This document shows, in pieces, positions 1 to 12,245 of a stretch of 64,000 bases of DNA. The notes beneath the pieces were generated by a model that saw only the letters and a program-made list of their open reading frames with translations, had not been told where the DNA came from and searched no databases. Within the stretch, counting starts at the first letter, position 1; each line of letters opens with the position of its first letter. Source of the DNA: Sepiola atlantica. Lineage: Eukaryota; Mollusca; Cephalopoda; Sepiida; Sepiolidae. The stretch covers positions 30,959,431 to 31,023,430 of the forward strand of contig OY744519.1 in assembly GCA_963556195.1 (NCBI GenBank). Reading direction: 5' to 3'. The position numbers were made by a program, and so were the translations under genes.

Positions 1-404
1 TATATATTATACATATATATTATATATATATTATATATATATTATATATATATTATATATATATATTATATATATATTATATATATATTATATATATATT
101 ATATATATATTATATATATATTATATATATATATATTATATTATATATATATATTATATATATATATATTATATATATTATATTATATATATATTATATT
201 ATATATATATTATATATATATTATATTATATATTTATTATATTATATATATATTATATTATATATATATTATATATATATTATATTATATATATATTATA
301 TATATATTATATTATATATATATTATATTATATATATATTATATTATATATATATTATATTATATATATATATTATATTATATATATATTATATATATAT
401 TATA
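1..404. repeat. (TA)n-rich microsatellite
   Basis: Almost pure TATATATAT with regularly spaced extra T bases (tatatatatt and tatatta units). It abuts the terminal motif of the next element at position 403. Confidence 0.97.
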
Positions 405-714
405 CTAGCGGGGCTACCCGGCGTTGCTCGGGGTCATAAAAACATAATTGAAGAAAAATCGCGTGTGTAACATCTTTATATTAAAACTTCTATTTCTCTC
501 CCTCTCTCTCTATAGCTGTCTCTTTATCTTTCTACTTTCATCTACCCTGGTCGCTACTTTTAAATTTTGCCTTTTGCGAAAGCTGTTTCTTCCCCACCAT
601 TTCATCCTACGTTTCACAGGGCAATAGTATGACTTATTTCTATAAAAAGTACCACCACTGTCTGCGCCTTCTATATAGGTACTTTTAACCGCCCCGGTGT
701 TCATACTATATATT

Positions 715-2652
715 TTGAATCCCCTCATAATATCCTTCATCATTTTAACCCCCCTCGTTGTATTCATCATTTTCGATCTCCACATACTATTAATCATTTT
801 CAATCCCCTCATAATATTCTTCATCATTTTCAATCTCCTCATACTATTAATCATTTTCAATCCCCTCATAATATTCTTCATCATTTTCAATCCTCTCGTA
901 ATATTCCTTATCATTTTCAATCCGCTCATGATATTCTTAATCATTTTCAATCCTCTCATGATATTCTTCATTTTTTCAATCCTCTCATGATATTCTTCAT
1001 CATTTTCAATCCCCTCATGATTGTCTTCATCATTTTCAATCCTCTCATGATTGTCTTCATCATTTTCAATCCTCTCATGATTGTCTTCATCATTTTCAAT
1101 CCTCTCATGATAGTCTTCATCATTTTCAATCCCCTCATGATATTCTTCATCATTTTCAATCCCCTCATGATATTCTTCATCATTTTCAATCCCCTCATGA
1201 AATTATTCATCATTTTAAATCCCCTCATGGTATTCTTCATCATTTCTAATCCTGTCAGTCTATTCTTCCTCATTTTCAATCCTCTCATGAAATTCTTCAT
1301 CATTTTCAATCCTCTCATGACATTTTTCATCATTTTCAATCCTCTCATGGTATATTTCATAATTTTCGATCCCCTCATGATATTCTTCTCATTTTCAATC
1401 CCCTCATGATATTATTCATCATTTTCAATCCTCTCATGGTATTCTTCATCGTTTCCAATCCTGTCAGTCTATTCTTCATCATTTTCAATCCTCTCATGAC
1501 ATTCTTCATCATTTTCAATCCTCTCATGACATTCTTCATCATTTTCAATCCTCTCATGATATTCTTCATCATTTTCAATCCTCTCATGACATTCTTCATC
1601 ATTTTCAATCCTCTCATAACATTCTTCATCATTTTCAATCCCCTCATGACATTCTTCATCATTTTCAATCCTTTCATGACATTCTTCATCATTTTCAATC
1701 CCCTCATGACATTCTTCATCATTTTCAATCCCCTCATGACAGTCTTCATCATTTTCAATCCCCTCATGACAGTCTTCATCATTTTCAATCTCCTCATGAC
1801 AGTCTTCATCATTTTCAATCCCCTCATGACAGTCTTCATCATGTTTAATCCTCTCATGACAGTCGTCATCATGTTTAATCCTCTCATGATAGTCGTCATC
1901 ATTTTCAATCCTCTCATGATTGTCTTCATCATTTTCAATCCTCTCATGATAGTTTTCATCATTTTCAATCCTCTCATGATATTCTTCATCATTTTCAATC
2001 CCCTCATGATATTCTTCATCATTTTCAATCCCCTCATGATATTCTTCATCATTTTCAATCCCCTCATGATATTATTCATCATTTTAAATCCCCTCATGGT
2101 ATTCTTCATCATTTCCAATCCTGTCAGTCTATTCTTCCTCATTTTCAATCCTCTCATGAAATTCTTCATCATTTTCAATCCTCTCATGACATTCTTCATC
2201 ATTTTCAATCCTCTCATGACAGTCTTTATCATTTTCAATCCCCTCATGACATTCTTCATCATTTTCAATCCTCTCATGACAGTCTTTATCATTTTCAATC
2301 CCCTCATGATAGTCTTCATCATTTTCAATCCCCTCATGATAGTCTTCATCATTTTCAATCCCCTCATGATAGTCTTCATCATTTTCAATCCTCTCATGAT
2401 AGTCTTCATCATTTTCAATCCCCTCATGATAGTCTTCATCATTTACAATCCCCTCATGATAGTCTTCATCATTTACAATCCCCTCATGATAGTCTTCATC
2501 ATTTACAATCCCCTCATGATAGTCTTCATCATTTTCAATCCCCTCATGATAGTCTTCATCATTTTCAATCCCCTCATGATAGTCTTCATCATTTTCAATC
2601 CTCTCATGATAGTCTTCATCATTTTCAATCCTCTCATGATAGTCTTTATCAT
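715..2652 (+). repeat. 30-bp minisatellite, block 1 (about 65 units)
   Basis: A 30-base unit built on ctcatgatattcttcatcat plus tttcaatcc(c/t), with variants at a few positions (gatatt, gacatt, gatagt, gacagt). Marker variants with ctgtcagtctattc occur at 1252, 1456 and 2122; the 1252 and 2122 copies are 870 bp (29 units) apart with matching neighbours, showing duplication above the unit level. The period is a multiple of three with no stops, so long ORFs appear on both strands (FNPLMIFFII on plus, MRGLKMMKNI on minus). They are by-products of the repeat. Confidence 0.95.
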
Positions 2653-3849
2653 AGCTCTATCTCGGATATTGAGCACTTTTCTCTCGGACAACGCCGAGTA
2701 CTTTGAAAATCAAGGAGCCCTCATCTCCTTCTGATCTGCGAAATAGTCCAAAGGGGAACGAAGATGGCGTTAAAATATTTTCCAAACCTATCACTACAAT
2801 AGATCTATCTAGGACATTGAGCACTTTTCTCCCGGACAACGCTGAGTACTTTAATAATAAAGGAGGCCTCCTGAGGACTACTGAAATCACTTAGGTGTCC
2901 TCTCTCCTACTGATCTGCCAAATTGTCCAAATATTTTCCAAACCTATCACTACAGTAGCTCTATCTAGGATATTGAGCACTTTTCTCCCGGACAACGCCG
3001 AGTATTTCAAAATCAAAGAGGCCTCGTGGGGACTACTGAAATAATTCTTATACATTCCCCTATCCTTTTCAGCGTAGATTCTGTTAAAATATTATCTAAA
3101 CCTATCACTACAGTAGCTCTATCTAGGACATTGAGCACTTTTTTCCCGGACAACGCCGAGTATTTCAAAATCAAAGAGGCCTCCTGGGGACTACTGAAAT
3201 AATTCTTATCCATTCCCCTATCCTTTTCAGCGTAGATTCTGTTAAAATATTATCCAAACCTATCACTACAGTAGCTCTATCTAGGACATTGAGCACTTTT
3301 TTCCTAGACAACGCCGAGTACTTTGAAAATCAAAGAGGCCTCCTGAGGACAACTGAAATCAGTTAGGTATCCTCCCTCCTTTTCATCTGCAAAATTGTCC
3401 AAAGGGGAACGAAGATGGGGTTAAAATATTTTCTAAACCTATCACTACAGTAGCTCTATCTAGGATATTGAGCACTTTTCTCTCGGACAACGCCGAGTAC
3501 TTTGAAAATCGAGGAGGCTTCATGAGCACTCCTGAAATCCCTTAGGTATCCTCTCTCCTTCTGATCTGCGAAATAGTCCAAAGGGGAACGAAGATGGCGT
3601 TAAAATATTTTCCAAACCTATCACTACAGTAGCTCTATCTAGGATATTGAGCACTTTTCTCCCGGACAACGCTGAGTACTTTGAAAATCGAGGAGGCTTC
3701 ATGAGCACTCCTGAAATCCCTTAGGTATCCTCTCTCCTTCTGATCTGCGAAATAGTCCAAAGGGGAACGAAGATGGTGTTAAAATATTTTCCAAACCTAT
3801 CACTACAGTAGCTCTATCTAGGACATTGAGCACTTTTCTCTCGGACAAC
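2653..3849 (+). repeat. Spacer tandem repeat, 155-180 bp period, 7 units
   Basis: Units start with cctatcactacagtagctc near 2787, 2943, 3101, 3259, 3438, 3617 and 3796. Each carries attgagcacttttctcccgg and a gaggcctcctg-type segment. Two length classes are seen (about 157 and about 179). They separate 30-bp blocks 1 and 2. Confidence 0.9.
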
Positions 3850-5662
3850 GATTCTTCATCATTTTCAATCCCCTCATGATTTTCTTGAACATTTTCAATC
3901 CTCTCATGATATTCTTCATCATTTTCAATCACTTCATGATATTCTTCATCATTTACAATCCCCTCATTATATTCTTTATCATTTTCAATCCACTCATGAT
4001 ATTCTTCATCATTTTCAATCCTCTCATGATATTCTTCATCATTTTCAATCACTTCATGATATTCTTCATCATTTTCAATCCTCTCATGGTATTCTTCATC
4101 ATTTTCAATCCTCGAATGGTATTCTTAATCATTTTCAATCCTCTCATAATATTCTTCATCATTTTCAATCCTCTCATGACATTCTTCATCATTTTCAATC
4201 CCCTCATGATGTTCTTCAGCATTTTCAATCCTCTCATAATATACTACATCATATTCAATCCTCTCATGTTATTCTTCAGCATTTTCAATCCTCTCATGAT
4301 ATTCTTAATCATTTTCAATCCTCTCATGATGTTCTTGATCATTGTCAATCCTCTCATGATGTTTTTCATCATTGTCAATCCTCTCATGATGTTCTTCATC
4401 ATTTTCAATCCTCTCATGGTATTCTTCATCGTTTCCAATCCTGTCAGTCTATTCTTCATCATTTTCAATCCTCTCATGACATTCTTCATCATTTTAAATC
4501 CTCTCATGACATTCTTCATCATTTTCAATCCTCTCATGACATTCTTCATCATTTTCAATCCTCTCATGACATTCTTCATCATTTTCAATCCTCTCATGAC
4601 ATTCTTAATCATTTTCAATCCCCTCATGACATTCTTCATCATTTTCAATCCTTTCATGACATTCTTCATCATTTTCAATCCCCTCATGACATTCTTCATC
4701 ATTTTCAATCCCCTCATGACAGTCTTCATCATTTTCAATCCCCTCATGACAGTCTTCATCATTTTCAATCCCCTCATGACAGTCTTCATCATTTTCAATC
4801 CCCTCATGACAGTCTTCATCATGTTTAATCCTCTCATGACAGTCGTCATCATGTTTAATCCTCTCATGATAGTCGTCATCATTTTCAATCCTCTCATGAT
4901 TGTCTTCATCATTTTCAATCCTCTCATGATAGTCTTCATCATTTTCAATCCTCTCATGATATTCTTCATCATTTTCAATCCCCTCATGATATTCTTCATC
5001 ATTTTCAATCCCCTCATGATATTCTTCATCATTTTAAATCCCCTCATGATATTATTCATCATTTTAAATCCCCTCATGGTATTCTTCATCATTTCCAATC
5101 CTGTCAGTCTATTCTTCCTCATTTTCAATCCTCTCATGAAATTCTTCATCATTTTCAATCCTCTCATGACATTCTTCATCATTTTCAATCCTCTAATGAC
5201 AGTCTTTATCATTTTCAATCCCCTCATTACATTCTTCATCATTTTCAATCCTCTCATGACAGTCTTTATCATTTTCAATCCCCTCATGATAGTCTTCATC
5301 ATTTTCAATCCCCTCATGATAGTCTTCATCATTTTCAATCCCCTCGTGATAGTCTTCATCATTTTCAATCCCCTCGTGATAGTCTTAATCATTTTCAATC
5401 CCCTCATGATAGTCTTCATCATTTTCAATCCCCTCATGATAGTCTTCATCATTTTCAATCCCCTCATGATAGTCTTCATCATTTTCAATCCCCTCATGAT
5501 AGTCTTCATCATTTTCAATCCCCTCATGATAGTCTTCATCATTTTCAATCCCCTCATGATAGTCTTCATCATTTTCAATCCTCTCATGATAGTCTTCATC
5601 ATTTTCAATCCTCTCATGATAGTCTTCATCATTTTCAATCCTCTCATGATAGTCTTTATCAT
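3850..5662 (+). repeat. 30-bp minisatellite, block 2 (about 60 units)
   Basis: Same 30-base unit as block 1. The stretch 4428-5662 is nearly identical to 1448-2652 at an offset of 2980, growing to 3010 by the end (one extra unit). This shows a recent roughly 3 kb tandem segmental duplication. The long ORFs on both strands are repeat artefacts. Confidence 0.95.
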
Positions 5663-6366
5663 AGCTCTATCTAGGATATTGAGCACTTTTCTCTCGGACA
5701 ACGCCGAGTACTTTGAAAATCAAGGAGCCCTCATCTCCTTCTGATCTGCGAAATAGTCCAAAGGGGAACAGTGATGGCGTTAAAATATTTTCCAAACCTA
5801 TCACTACAGTAGCTCTATCTAGGACGTTGAGCACTTTTCTCCCGGACAACGCCGAGTATTTCAAAATCAAAGAGGCCTCCTGGGGACTACTGAAATAATT
5901 CTTATCCATTCCCCTATCCTTTTCAGTGTAGATTCTGTTAAAATATTATCCAAACCTATCACTACAGTAGCTCTATCTAGGACATTGAGCACTTTTTTCC
6001 CGGACAACGCCGAGTACTTTGAAAATCGAGGAGGCTTCATGAGCACTCTTGAAATCTCTTAGGTATCCTCTCTCCTTCTGATCTGCGAAATAGTCCAAAG
6101 GGGAACGAAGATGGCATTAAAATATTTTCCAAACCTATCACTACAGTAGCTCTATCTAGGATATTGAGCACTTTTCTCCCGGACAACGCCGAGTACTTTG
6201 AAAATCGAGGAGGCTTCATGAGCACTCCTGAAATCCCTTAGGTATCCTCTCTCCTTCTGATCTGCCAAATAGTCCAAAGGGGAACGAAGATGGCGTTAAA
6301 ATATTTTCCAAACCTATCACTACAGTAGCTCTATCTAGGACATTGAGCACTTTTCTCTCGGACAAC
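5663..6366 (+). repeat. Spacer tandem repeat, second array, 4 units
   Basis: Same unit as 2653-3849, with cctatcactaca near 5797, 5955, 6134 and 6313. It ends with the same ggacaacgattcttcatc junction into the next 30-bp block as seen at 3842. Confidence 0.9.
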
Positions 6367-7290
6367 GATTCTTCATCATTTTCAATCCCCTAATTATTTT
6401 CTTGAACATTTTCAATCCTCTCATGATATTCTTCATCATTTTATATCACTTTATGATATTCTTCATCATTTACAATCCCCTCATTATATTCGTTATCATT
6501 TTCAATCCACTCATGATATTCTTCATATTTTTCAAACCTCTCATGATATTCTTCATCATTTTCAATCACTTCATGATATTCTTCATCATTTTCAATCCTC
6601 TCATGGTATTCTTCATCATTTTCAATCCTCGAATGGTATTCTTAATCATTTTCAATCCTCTCATAATATTCTTCATCATTTTCAATCCTCTCATGACATT
6701 CTTCATCATTTTCAATCCTCTCATGATGTTCTTCAGCATTTTCAACCCCCTCATGGTATTCTTCAGCATTTTCAAATCTCTCATAATATACTACATCATA
6801 TTCAATCCTCTCATGTTATTCTTCAGCATTTTCAATCCTCTCATGATATTCTTAATCATTTTCAATCCTCTCATGATGTTCTTGATCATTGTCAATCCTC
6901 TCATGATGTTTTTCATCATTGTCAATCCTCTCATGATATTCTTCATCATTTTCAATCCCCTCATTTTGTTCTTCATCATTTTCAATCCTCTCATGATATT
7001 CTTCATCATTTTCAATCACTTCATGATATTCTTCATCATTTACAATCCCTTCATTATATTCTTTATCATTTTCAATCCACTCATGATATTCTTCATCATT
7101 TTCAATCCTCTCACCCTATTATTCATCATTTTCAATCACTTCATGATATTCTTCATCATTTTTTATCCCCTTATGATATTATTAATCATTTTCAATCCTC
7201 ACATGGTATTCTTCATCATTTTTAATCCTCTCACGGCATTCTTCATTATTTTCAATCCCATCATGATATTCTTCATCATTTTCAATCCCC
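6367..7290 (+). repeat. 30-bp minisatellite, block 3 (about 31 units)
   Basis: Begins like block 2 (offset about 2517) but is more divergent, with degenerate units (cgaatggtattc, caatcacttcatga) that also occur at 3930-4120. It ends in single-copy-looking sequence with caaggaggcctttagag. Confidence 0.93.
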
Positions 7291-7675
7291 AAATACAAGG
7301 AGGCCTTTAGAGCTATACTAAAATAACTCTCGCTTATTCCCCTCCCTTTTATCAGGGCAATAGTCCGAAGAAAAATGCAAAAAAAAACAATAATAACGTG
7401 ACGATAGCATAAAATAATATCCGAACCTATCACTATGACGTCATGTACCTATCTATGTGACGTCATGTGCACAAGATAACATTAAAAATCGTGATCACAT
7501 TAAACGAAAAAATGGCTATTTGACCCCTTAAAAATGAATCTTTTTTTTTAATTTTTCGATATTATTTTCTCGAGGTTATGCCGGTTAAAATAATACCTAA
7601 TTCGGAGGTGTTTGTTTTGTATTTTACAAGCCTTAGCGTTACATACATATCACAGATTTTTGCCTTATATATATT
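7291..7675. other. Right flank of the 30-bp element, no gene seen
   Basis: AT-rich with two TGACGTCA palindromes at 7436 and 7458. The last part resembles 47680-47770. Short ORFs here are not convincing. Confidence 0.5.
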
Positions 7676-7803
7676 GAGATGAGATGAGATGAGATTATAT
7701 ATATATTATATTATATATATATTATATATATATTATATTATATATATATTATATTATATATATATTATATTATATATATATATTATATATATATTATATA
7801 TAC
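7676..7803. repeat. GATGA tail plus (TA)n microsatellite
   Basis: gagatgagatgagatgag followed by tatatatatta units, ending at tactagc, the start of the next repeat. Confidence 0.93.
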
Positions 7804-8370
7804 TAGCAAATATATGCTCCCTGCGGTCGCATATTTTTGCTAGGCTGCCGCGTCAGAAATGAACACTCACCCATAAACCGATGGAGCCCCAGTCATATTT
7901 ATTGGGTGGTTAGACATTGATTTTCTTTGTTTCCATCGAAGAATATTTTTAGTTAAAAGTAAAGAAAAAAAAAATTTTGACCCCACACCAATTTTTTTTT
8001 ACCCTACCCCATACATATTAATATTTTCAGTTAAAAAAATTTAAAAAAAATAATTTTACCCCCTCGCCAAAAAAAAAATAGTTTTACCCTCCCCCATACA
8101 TAATATATTTAGTTTAAAAGAAAAAAATTAAAAAAAAAATTGACCCACCCCCACCAAAAAAAACAAACAATTTTTACCCTCCCCCATACATATTAATATT
8201 TTCAGTTAAAAAAAGAAACCCTCCCCCCCCAAAAAAATGTTTTTTACTCTCCCCCAAGCATAAGAATATTTTTAGTTAAAAAGTTAAGTAAAAAAAAATT
8301 TGAAAAATAAAAAAAAATTGACCCCCCCCATAACAATTTTTTTAACCTTCCCACATACATAGTTAAGAAA
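7802..8370 (+). repeat. Dispersed repeat starting tactagcaaatatatgctcc, degenerate A/C tandem body
   Basis: A terminal palindrome-like segment (gctccctgcggtcgc) is followed by ctgccgcgtcagaaatgaac, then several degenerate units of cccccatacatattaatatt alternating with poly-A and poly-C. An inverted relative lies at 14640-14865. No coding content. Confidence 0.75.
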
Positions 8371-8469
8371 GGAAAATAAAATTGAGGAGGCGCCTCTGTC
8401 ATATCAAAGAACTCATGTTTAAATATGCTATTGAAGGCGCCTACGTCATATCAAAGAACCAATTTTGTT

Positions 8470-8905
8470 ATTCTTCCAAAATGGTTACCCATTTAGTAAT
8501 GGCCGAGATATTTGTTGCTTAACTTCAATTTACAACACACCTTGTCTTAACTACGTAATGATGAGTCAGCAATTTATTTTTCCAAAATGGTCACCCATTT
8601 ACTAATGGCTGGGATATGCCTGGCTTAACTTCAATTTACAACAAAACACCTTGTCTTAACCACGTAATGAAAATAAAGAATGATAATGTAAAAAAATCCC
8701 TTCACAATGACGTCACTTCCAGAAGGACCGGAAGGATTAGTCAGCAATTTATTTTTCCAAAATGGTCACCCATTTACTAATGGCCGGGATATGCCTTGCT
8801 TAACTTTAATTTACAACAAAACACCTTGTCTTAACAACGTAATGAAAATAAAGAATTATAATGTGAAAGAAAATCCTCTCAAAATGACGTCACTTCCGAA
8901 AGGAT
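8470..8905 (-). repeat. 5S rRNA-derived repeat, three tandem copies
   Basis: Read on the minus strand, each copy has aagttaagcaaggc followed by aatgggtgaccattttgg. These correspond to the 5S rRNA segments GCTAAGC and ATGGGTGACCGCCTGGGA. Copies begin (plus coordinates) at about 8475, 8581 and 8756; the last two are 175 bp apart and include tgacgtcacttcc. Only the internal-promoter half of 5S is kept, so these are not 5S genes. They may be remnants of a 5S-headed SINE. Confidence 0.6.
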
Positions 8906-8929
8906 AACGTTGCAATTTTAACAGTACTT

Positions 8930-9323
8930 GCCATTCAAAGTATGGTTTAAAAAACACGCTGGTTTCTTAATGAAATGTGTTTAATTAATTGTATGAATAA
9001 TTTTGATTAATATCACCTTATCGGAAAATATTGTAAATACATATGTAAATTTGATAATAGCAGTTATAAGTGTATATTTGTAAATATGAATTTAATTTAA
9101 GTTTAAAAGGAATGGATTATGTAAATGGCAAAACCAGTCTAGTGTCTGAGCGACTTTTTGTTACAGTTTATAAGGAAGTTGAAAAAGTATTAGTTGACAC
9201 GATTTCTGTTCTAATCGCAGTCTCGTCTTGAAATTTCTTTCTACTTTATTTATATGTTTACGGTGGGTTTTGTAGTACTATATATAGAAGCTGGCAGACT
9301 AAGTAAATAGTAATATTACTCTG

Positions 9324-9371
<48 letters not shown>

Positions 9372-10370
9372 TACATACAAATTATTTATTTAAAAATTAT
9401 GCATTACATATTCCAGAGACGTATCATGGTGTCATTGACACATGTAGACTTTTACTGTTTAGAAACGGTCATTACAACCCATTTCAAATCCTAGCTACTG
9501 ACGAAATAGATCGGCTTTCATTTTTTGTTTAACTGTCTTCATTTTGAGAGTAGCTATGGATTTGAAATTGGTTGTACGGGCCTTTTCTAAACATTAAACA
9601 TCTCAATAAAAACCGGGTAAATCTGTGGAATATGTAATGTATAGTTTAATATGTATCACTATTCCATCTTATAAGAAAGAACATGTAGCGTAATTAACAG
9701 AATATATGTATTCCGGAGAGAAGGCGAGAGACAGAGAGGGAGAAGTCACACACTAATGGGTGAGTCCAAATAAAAATACATGTGGGTAAAGGCAGATTGG
9801 CACCGATCCAGTCTACAATACTTCCCTGTTTAGGAGATAAATTCCTCTTTTTTTTCTTTCTTTAAAAAATTTTTTTTTTTTAAATCGAATATCAGTTTCC
9901 GTTTTAGGTTAACTTCTATGAACTCAACTGGGGTTCATTTTCTTTTACCCATAATGAAGCCTCGTCCCCACCCACAACGCGGCTCGAGCCGACAACAAAC
10001 AATAAGCAACCCTCTTGTCGGTCTGGGTTCGTCTCCCAACGCGTGTTCAAACATGAAACATAAACCCGTTTCAAGCTACTTTGAAAATACAAACTGAAAT
10101 AAAACTCGCATTATAATGATATCAGTGGATTTTAATGGTTTTATTATCTATATAAAAATACGCGTGTACCTTCGTTTTAACATACGTACCTACCACACCC
10201 ATGAAAAAAAATGAGATCGCCCGATCGCTAGATATGGAATGTAAACAAAAAGTAGTTGAGAAATATCTGGTGTCGTTGTTTGCTAAAAATTAAGATTTTA
10301 CGCATTTCAAAGGAATCGTTCCAAAATCGAATAAGACGACATAAATAGAATTGTCCCCGTCCATTTTAAG
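8930..10370. other. Long interval with no gene recognised
   Basis: AT-rich sequence with a (TA)n(CA)n microsatellite at 9328-9372. Two stretches (9450-9520 and 9540-9600) look like an imperfect inverted repeat around a ggatttgaaatt motif. No ORF with recognisable motifs. Confidence 0.6.
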
Positions 10371-10374
10371 TTTC

Positions 10375-10472
10375 TATTTGTTTTATTTAAGGAATATTTA
10401 GGTGACAATTATTATTTAAAAAATACAACAATACCCCCTCCCCCCCCCCCAAAAAACTAAATTGTTACAATA

Positions 10473-10510
<38 letters not shown>

Positions 10511-10625
10511 CAAATAAAACAATAATGAAATGTTAAAACGTCGGTTTTATTGATTTATTTGACAAGTATCTTTTACAGTAGATTGTTATAGGTGAGCAAT
10601 CGTGCAATTTCCACGGGGTGCAGAC
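10375..10625 (+). repeat. Dispersed repeat ending in caatttccacggggt
   Basis: tttatttaaggaatattta and gtgcaatttccacggggt recur at 19490-19645 in the same order, and the terminal motif is found inverted at 56412-56445. It contains a poly-C run and (AAT)n at 10475-10505. It may be the source of the 49-bp satellite, which shares ttttaaataattcatttgac-like sequence. Confidence 0.6.
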
Positions 10626-10877
10626 AGTTAATACTAATCTTATTTTTATGATAATAATAGTGTTTTCATTTTTATTTCATTGAAAAATAGAAATTTACTG
10701 CTGTACTAGTGAATCGACATTATAGAATACTAGCAAGGTTTCCCGGCGTCGCTCATAATCCTAATTTCTGGAAATTACGTAGATTACAGAATAAAGTAAA
10801 AATATACAATTTGTTTAATATCGTAATTTGAAATGTTTATGGTCATTTGGGAACAAAATCAGAGTAAAAATACGCAT

Positions 10878-10950
10878 GTCCCGGGTTAGGTTCAAACTCA
10901 CAACTCCTGTCTTTAAACACGGCATGCTAACCGATTGAACCGAGCCATTT
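10878..10950 (-). repeat. tRNA-like SINE head
   Basis: On the minus strand: ggctcggttcaatcggttag, then catgccgtg, then a gagtttgaacct B-box-like sequence about 40 bases on. CAATCGGTTAGC is typical of the D arm of some tRNAs. There is no paired acceptor stem, so this is a SINE or degraded tRNA copy rather than a gene. Confidence 0.45.
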
Positions 10951-11703
10951 ACAAAATGATGACTATTAAATGCATAAAAGAATCTTTCCCTTCTCTCTTT
11001 ATTGGCGAATGTAGGTCAGTCGCTTATAAAAATATGAGAAGGGAAAATATTGAAAATGTGTCTTATTAAATTTTTTCCCCGGTGTTCATGAGGACAGTGT
11101 GAGTAGATGTGACAAGGGAAATAAAAACTCCCCAGATCTTATTTAAGTTTGATCAATAAAAAATAAATAAAATATCGATTGAAATAAAACTCTTGTTTTA
11201 ACAACATGAACCAATATTTGGCATAAATGACCGACAAAACCAATTTAATTATCTAGGTTTTAGTAAAAAAAGCTATTAATCACAAAACAAAATTACGACG
11301 GGTGGGGGGTAGAAGGGGAATGGGGGAGAGGTAATGGGAGAGAGAAAGAAAAATAATCAACCGAGTCCTTTGTTTTCTTCTTCTTTCTACAAAACTGCTT
11401 CATAACAATGGACTAAAATTAGTTTCTTGTTCGAATGAATAATAAATAATTTGTTGTTCATGTTTATAAAAAGAGAAGAAAACAATTTTTTTTTTCATTT
11501 GTAATTACCTTTTCAACAATAGAAATGTGGTAGCACCCTACCCAACCCCATCATGTCTCTTGTTATTGATGAAAAGTACATCATTCGTTTAGTTCGAATA
11601 TCATGTACTTATGACCTCAATAATTAAAATTCTAAAAACAATGGAAAAGTTGTTTGAAAAAAAAAAAAAAAATAAATAAAAAATAAAATCCTAGCAGCTA
11701 ACT

Positions 11704-11905
11704 AGTCCCTATTTGCCTCCCCACGAGAGCAGAGCTAGGCACAAGCTAGAATTTTTATGTGGGGGGAAAATCCAGCTCCCTAAAAAGAGGCACTCTGTAT
11801 TGGGACAAAAATATTAAAGAAATGCCTCAGTCTGGAACGATTTCTCCTTCACAGATGACGTGTAGTATCAGAAAAGATACTACACTTTGTTCTTAGTCAG
11901 AAAAC
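11704..11905 (-). mobile_element. U2 snRNA-headed SINE, copy 1
   Basis: Minus-strand head: ctgactaagaacaaagtgta then gtatcttttctgatactaca, matching U2 snRNA (GGCTAAGATCAAGTGTAGTATCTGTTC) with changes. The body has ggagaaatcgttccagactg, a tgtcccaatacagagtgcc segment and gtggggaggcaaatagggac at the 3' end. The same body is found at 11935, 43262, 55806 and 56176. It has no coding capacity; transposition would need LINE proteins. Confidence 0.75.
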
Positions 11906-11934
11906 AAGTCAGTTTGTTATCATACTTCCAATAT

Positions 11935-12152
11935 TCCTATTTACTTGCCTCCCCACGAGGGCAGAGTTAAACACAAGGTCGGTTTTTAATGTGGGGAAAA
12001 TTCAGTTCCCAAAAAGGAGCACTGAATTGGAACAAAAATAAAAATTGTCTCAGCCTTGAAGGATTTCTCCTCTGGGTGAGAACAAAAAAAAAATGAAGTG
12101 TAGTATCAGAACAGATACTACACTTTGATCATAGCCAAAAGGCCAGGGGACA
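11935..12152 (-). mobile_element. U2 snRNA-headed SINE, copy 2
   Basis: Minus-strand head ggccttttggctatgatcaa, then agtgtagtatctgttctg, is closer to U2 than copy 1. It is followed by the same body as copy 1. The head contains a 10-bp stem, gtgtagtatc / gatactacac, not found as such in U2. Confidence 0.8.
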
Positions 12153-12213
12153 AAATACCTTCATACTTGCCATGTTGTAATGGATTATTTATTTTAAATA
12201 CTTATATAAAAAA

Positions 12214-12245
12214 CTAGCCGTCCCTACCCGGCGTTGCCCGGTAGT
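12214..12245 (+). repeat. Terminal motif actagccgtccctacccggc
   Basis: Copy of the end motif seen at 403, 47441 and 51592, including cccggcgttgcccgg. The following 300 bases are AT-rich and not otherwise recognised. Confidence 0.7.

Larger units (their letters stand above)
403..7695 (+). mobile_element. Putative expanded repeat element with CCCGGCGTTGC-type left end
   Basis: Left end: tactagcggggctacccgg at 403, directly after (TA)n. Right end: a short gatga tandem tail at 7676-7695, running into (TA)n. The left terminal about 25 bases recur at 12215, 47441 and 51592. The right-hand 130 bases (7530-7660, with ggtgtttgttttg) resemble 47680-47770, close to the same end motif. It therefore looks like a very large version of the roughly 345 bp element at 47441-47785, with tandem arrays amplified inside. 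No protein-coding domain was recognised. Interpretation as a single element is inference. Confidence 0.45.

Noticed and set aside
715..7290. CRISPR-like array
   Set aside because: The repeats are contiguous 30-bp minisatellite units without unique spacers, in animal intron DNA.
697..7310. Long ORFs encoding FNPLMIFFII or MRGLKMMKNI decapeptide repeats
   Set aside because: Both strands are open only because the minisatellite period is 30 bases without stops. There is no start context, no non-repeat domain, and variation between units shows no coding pattern by eye.
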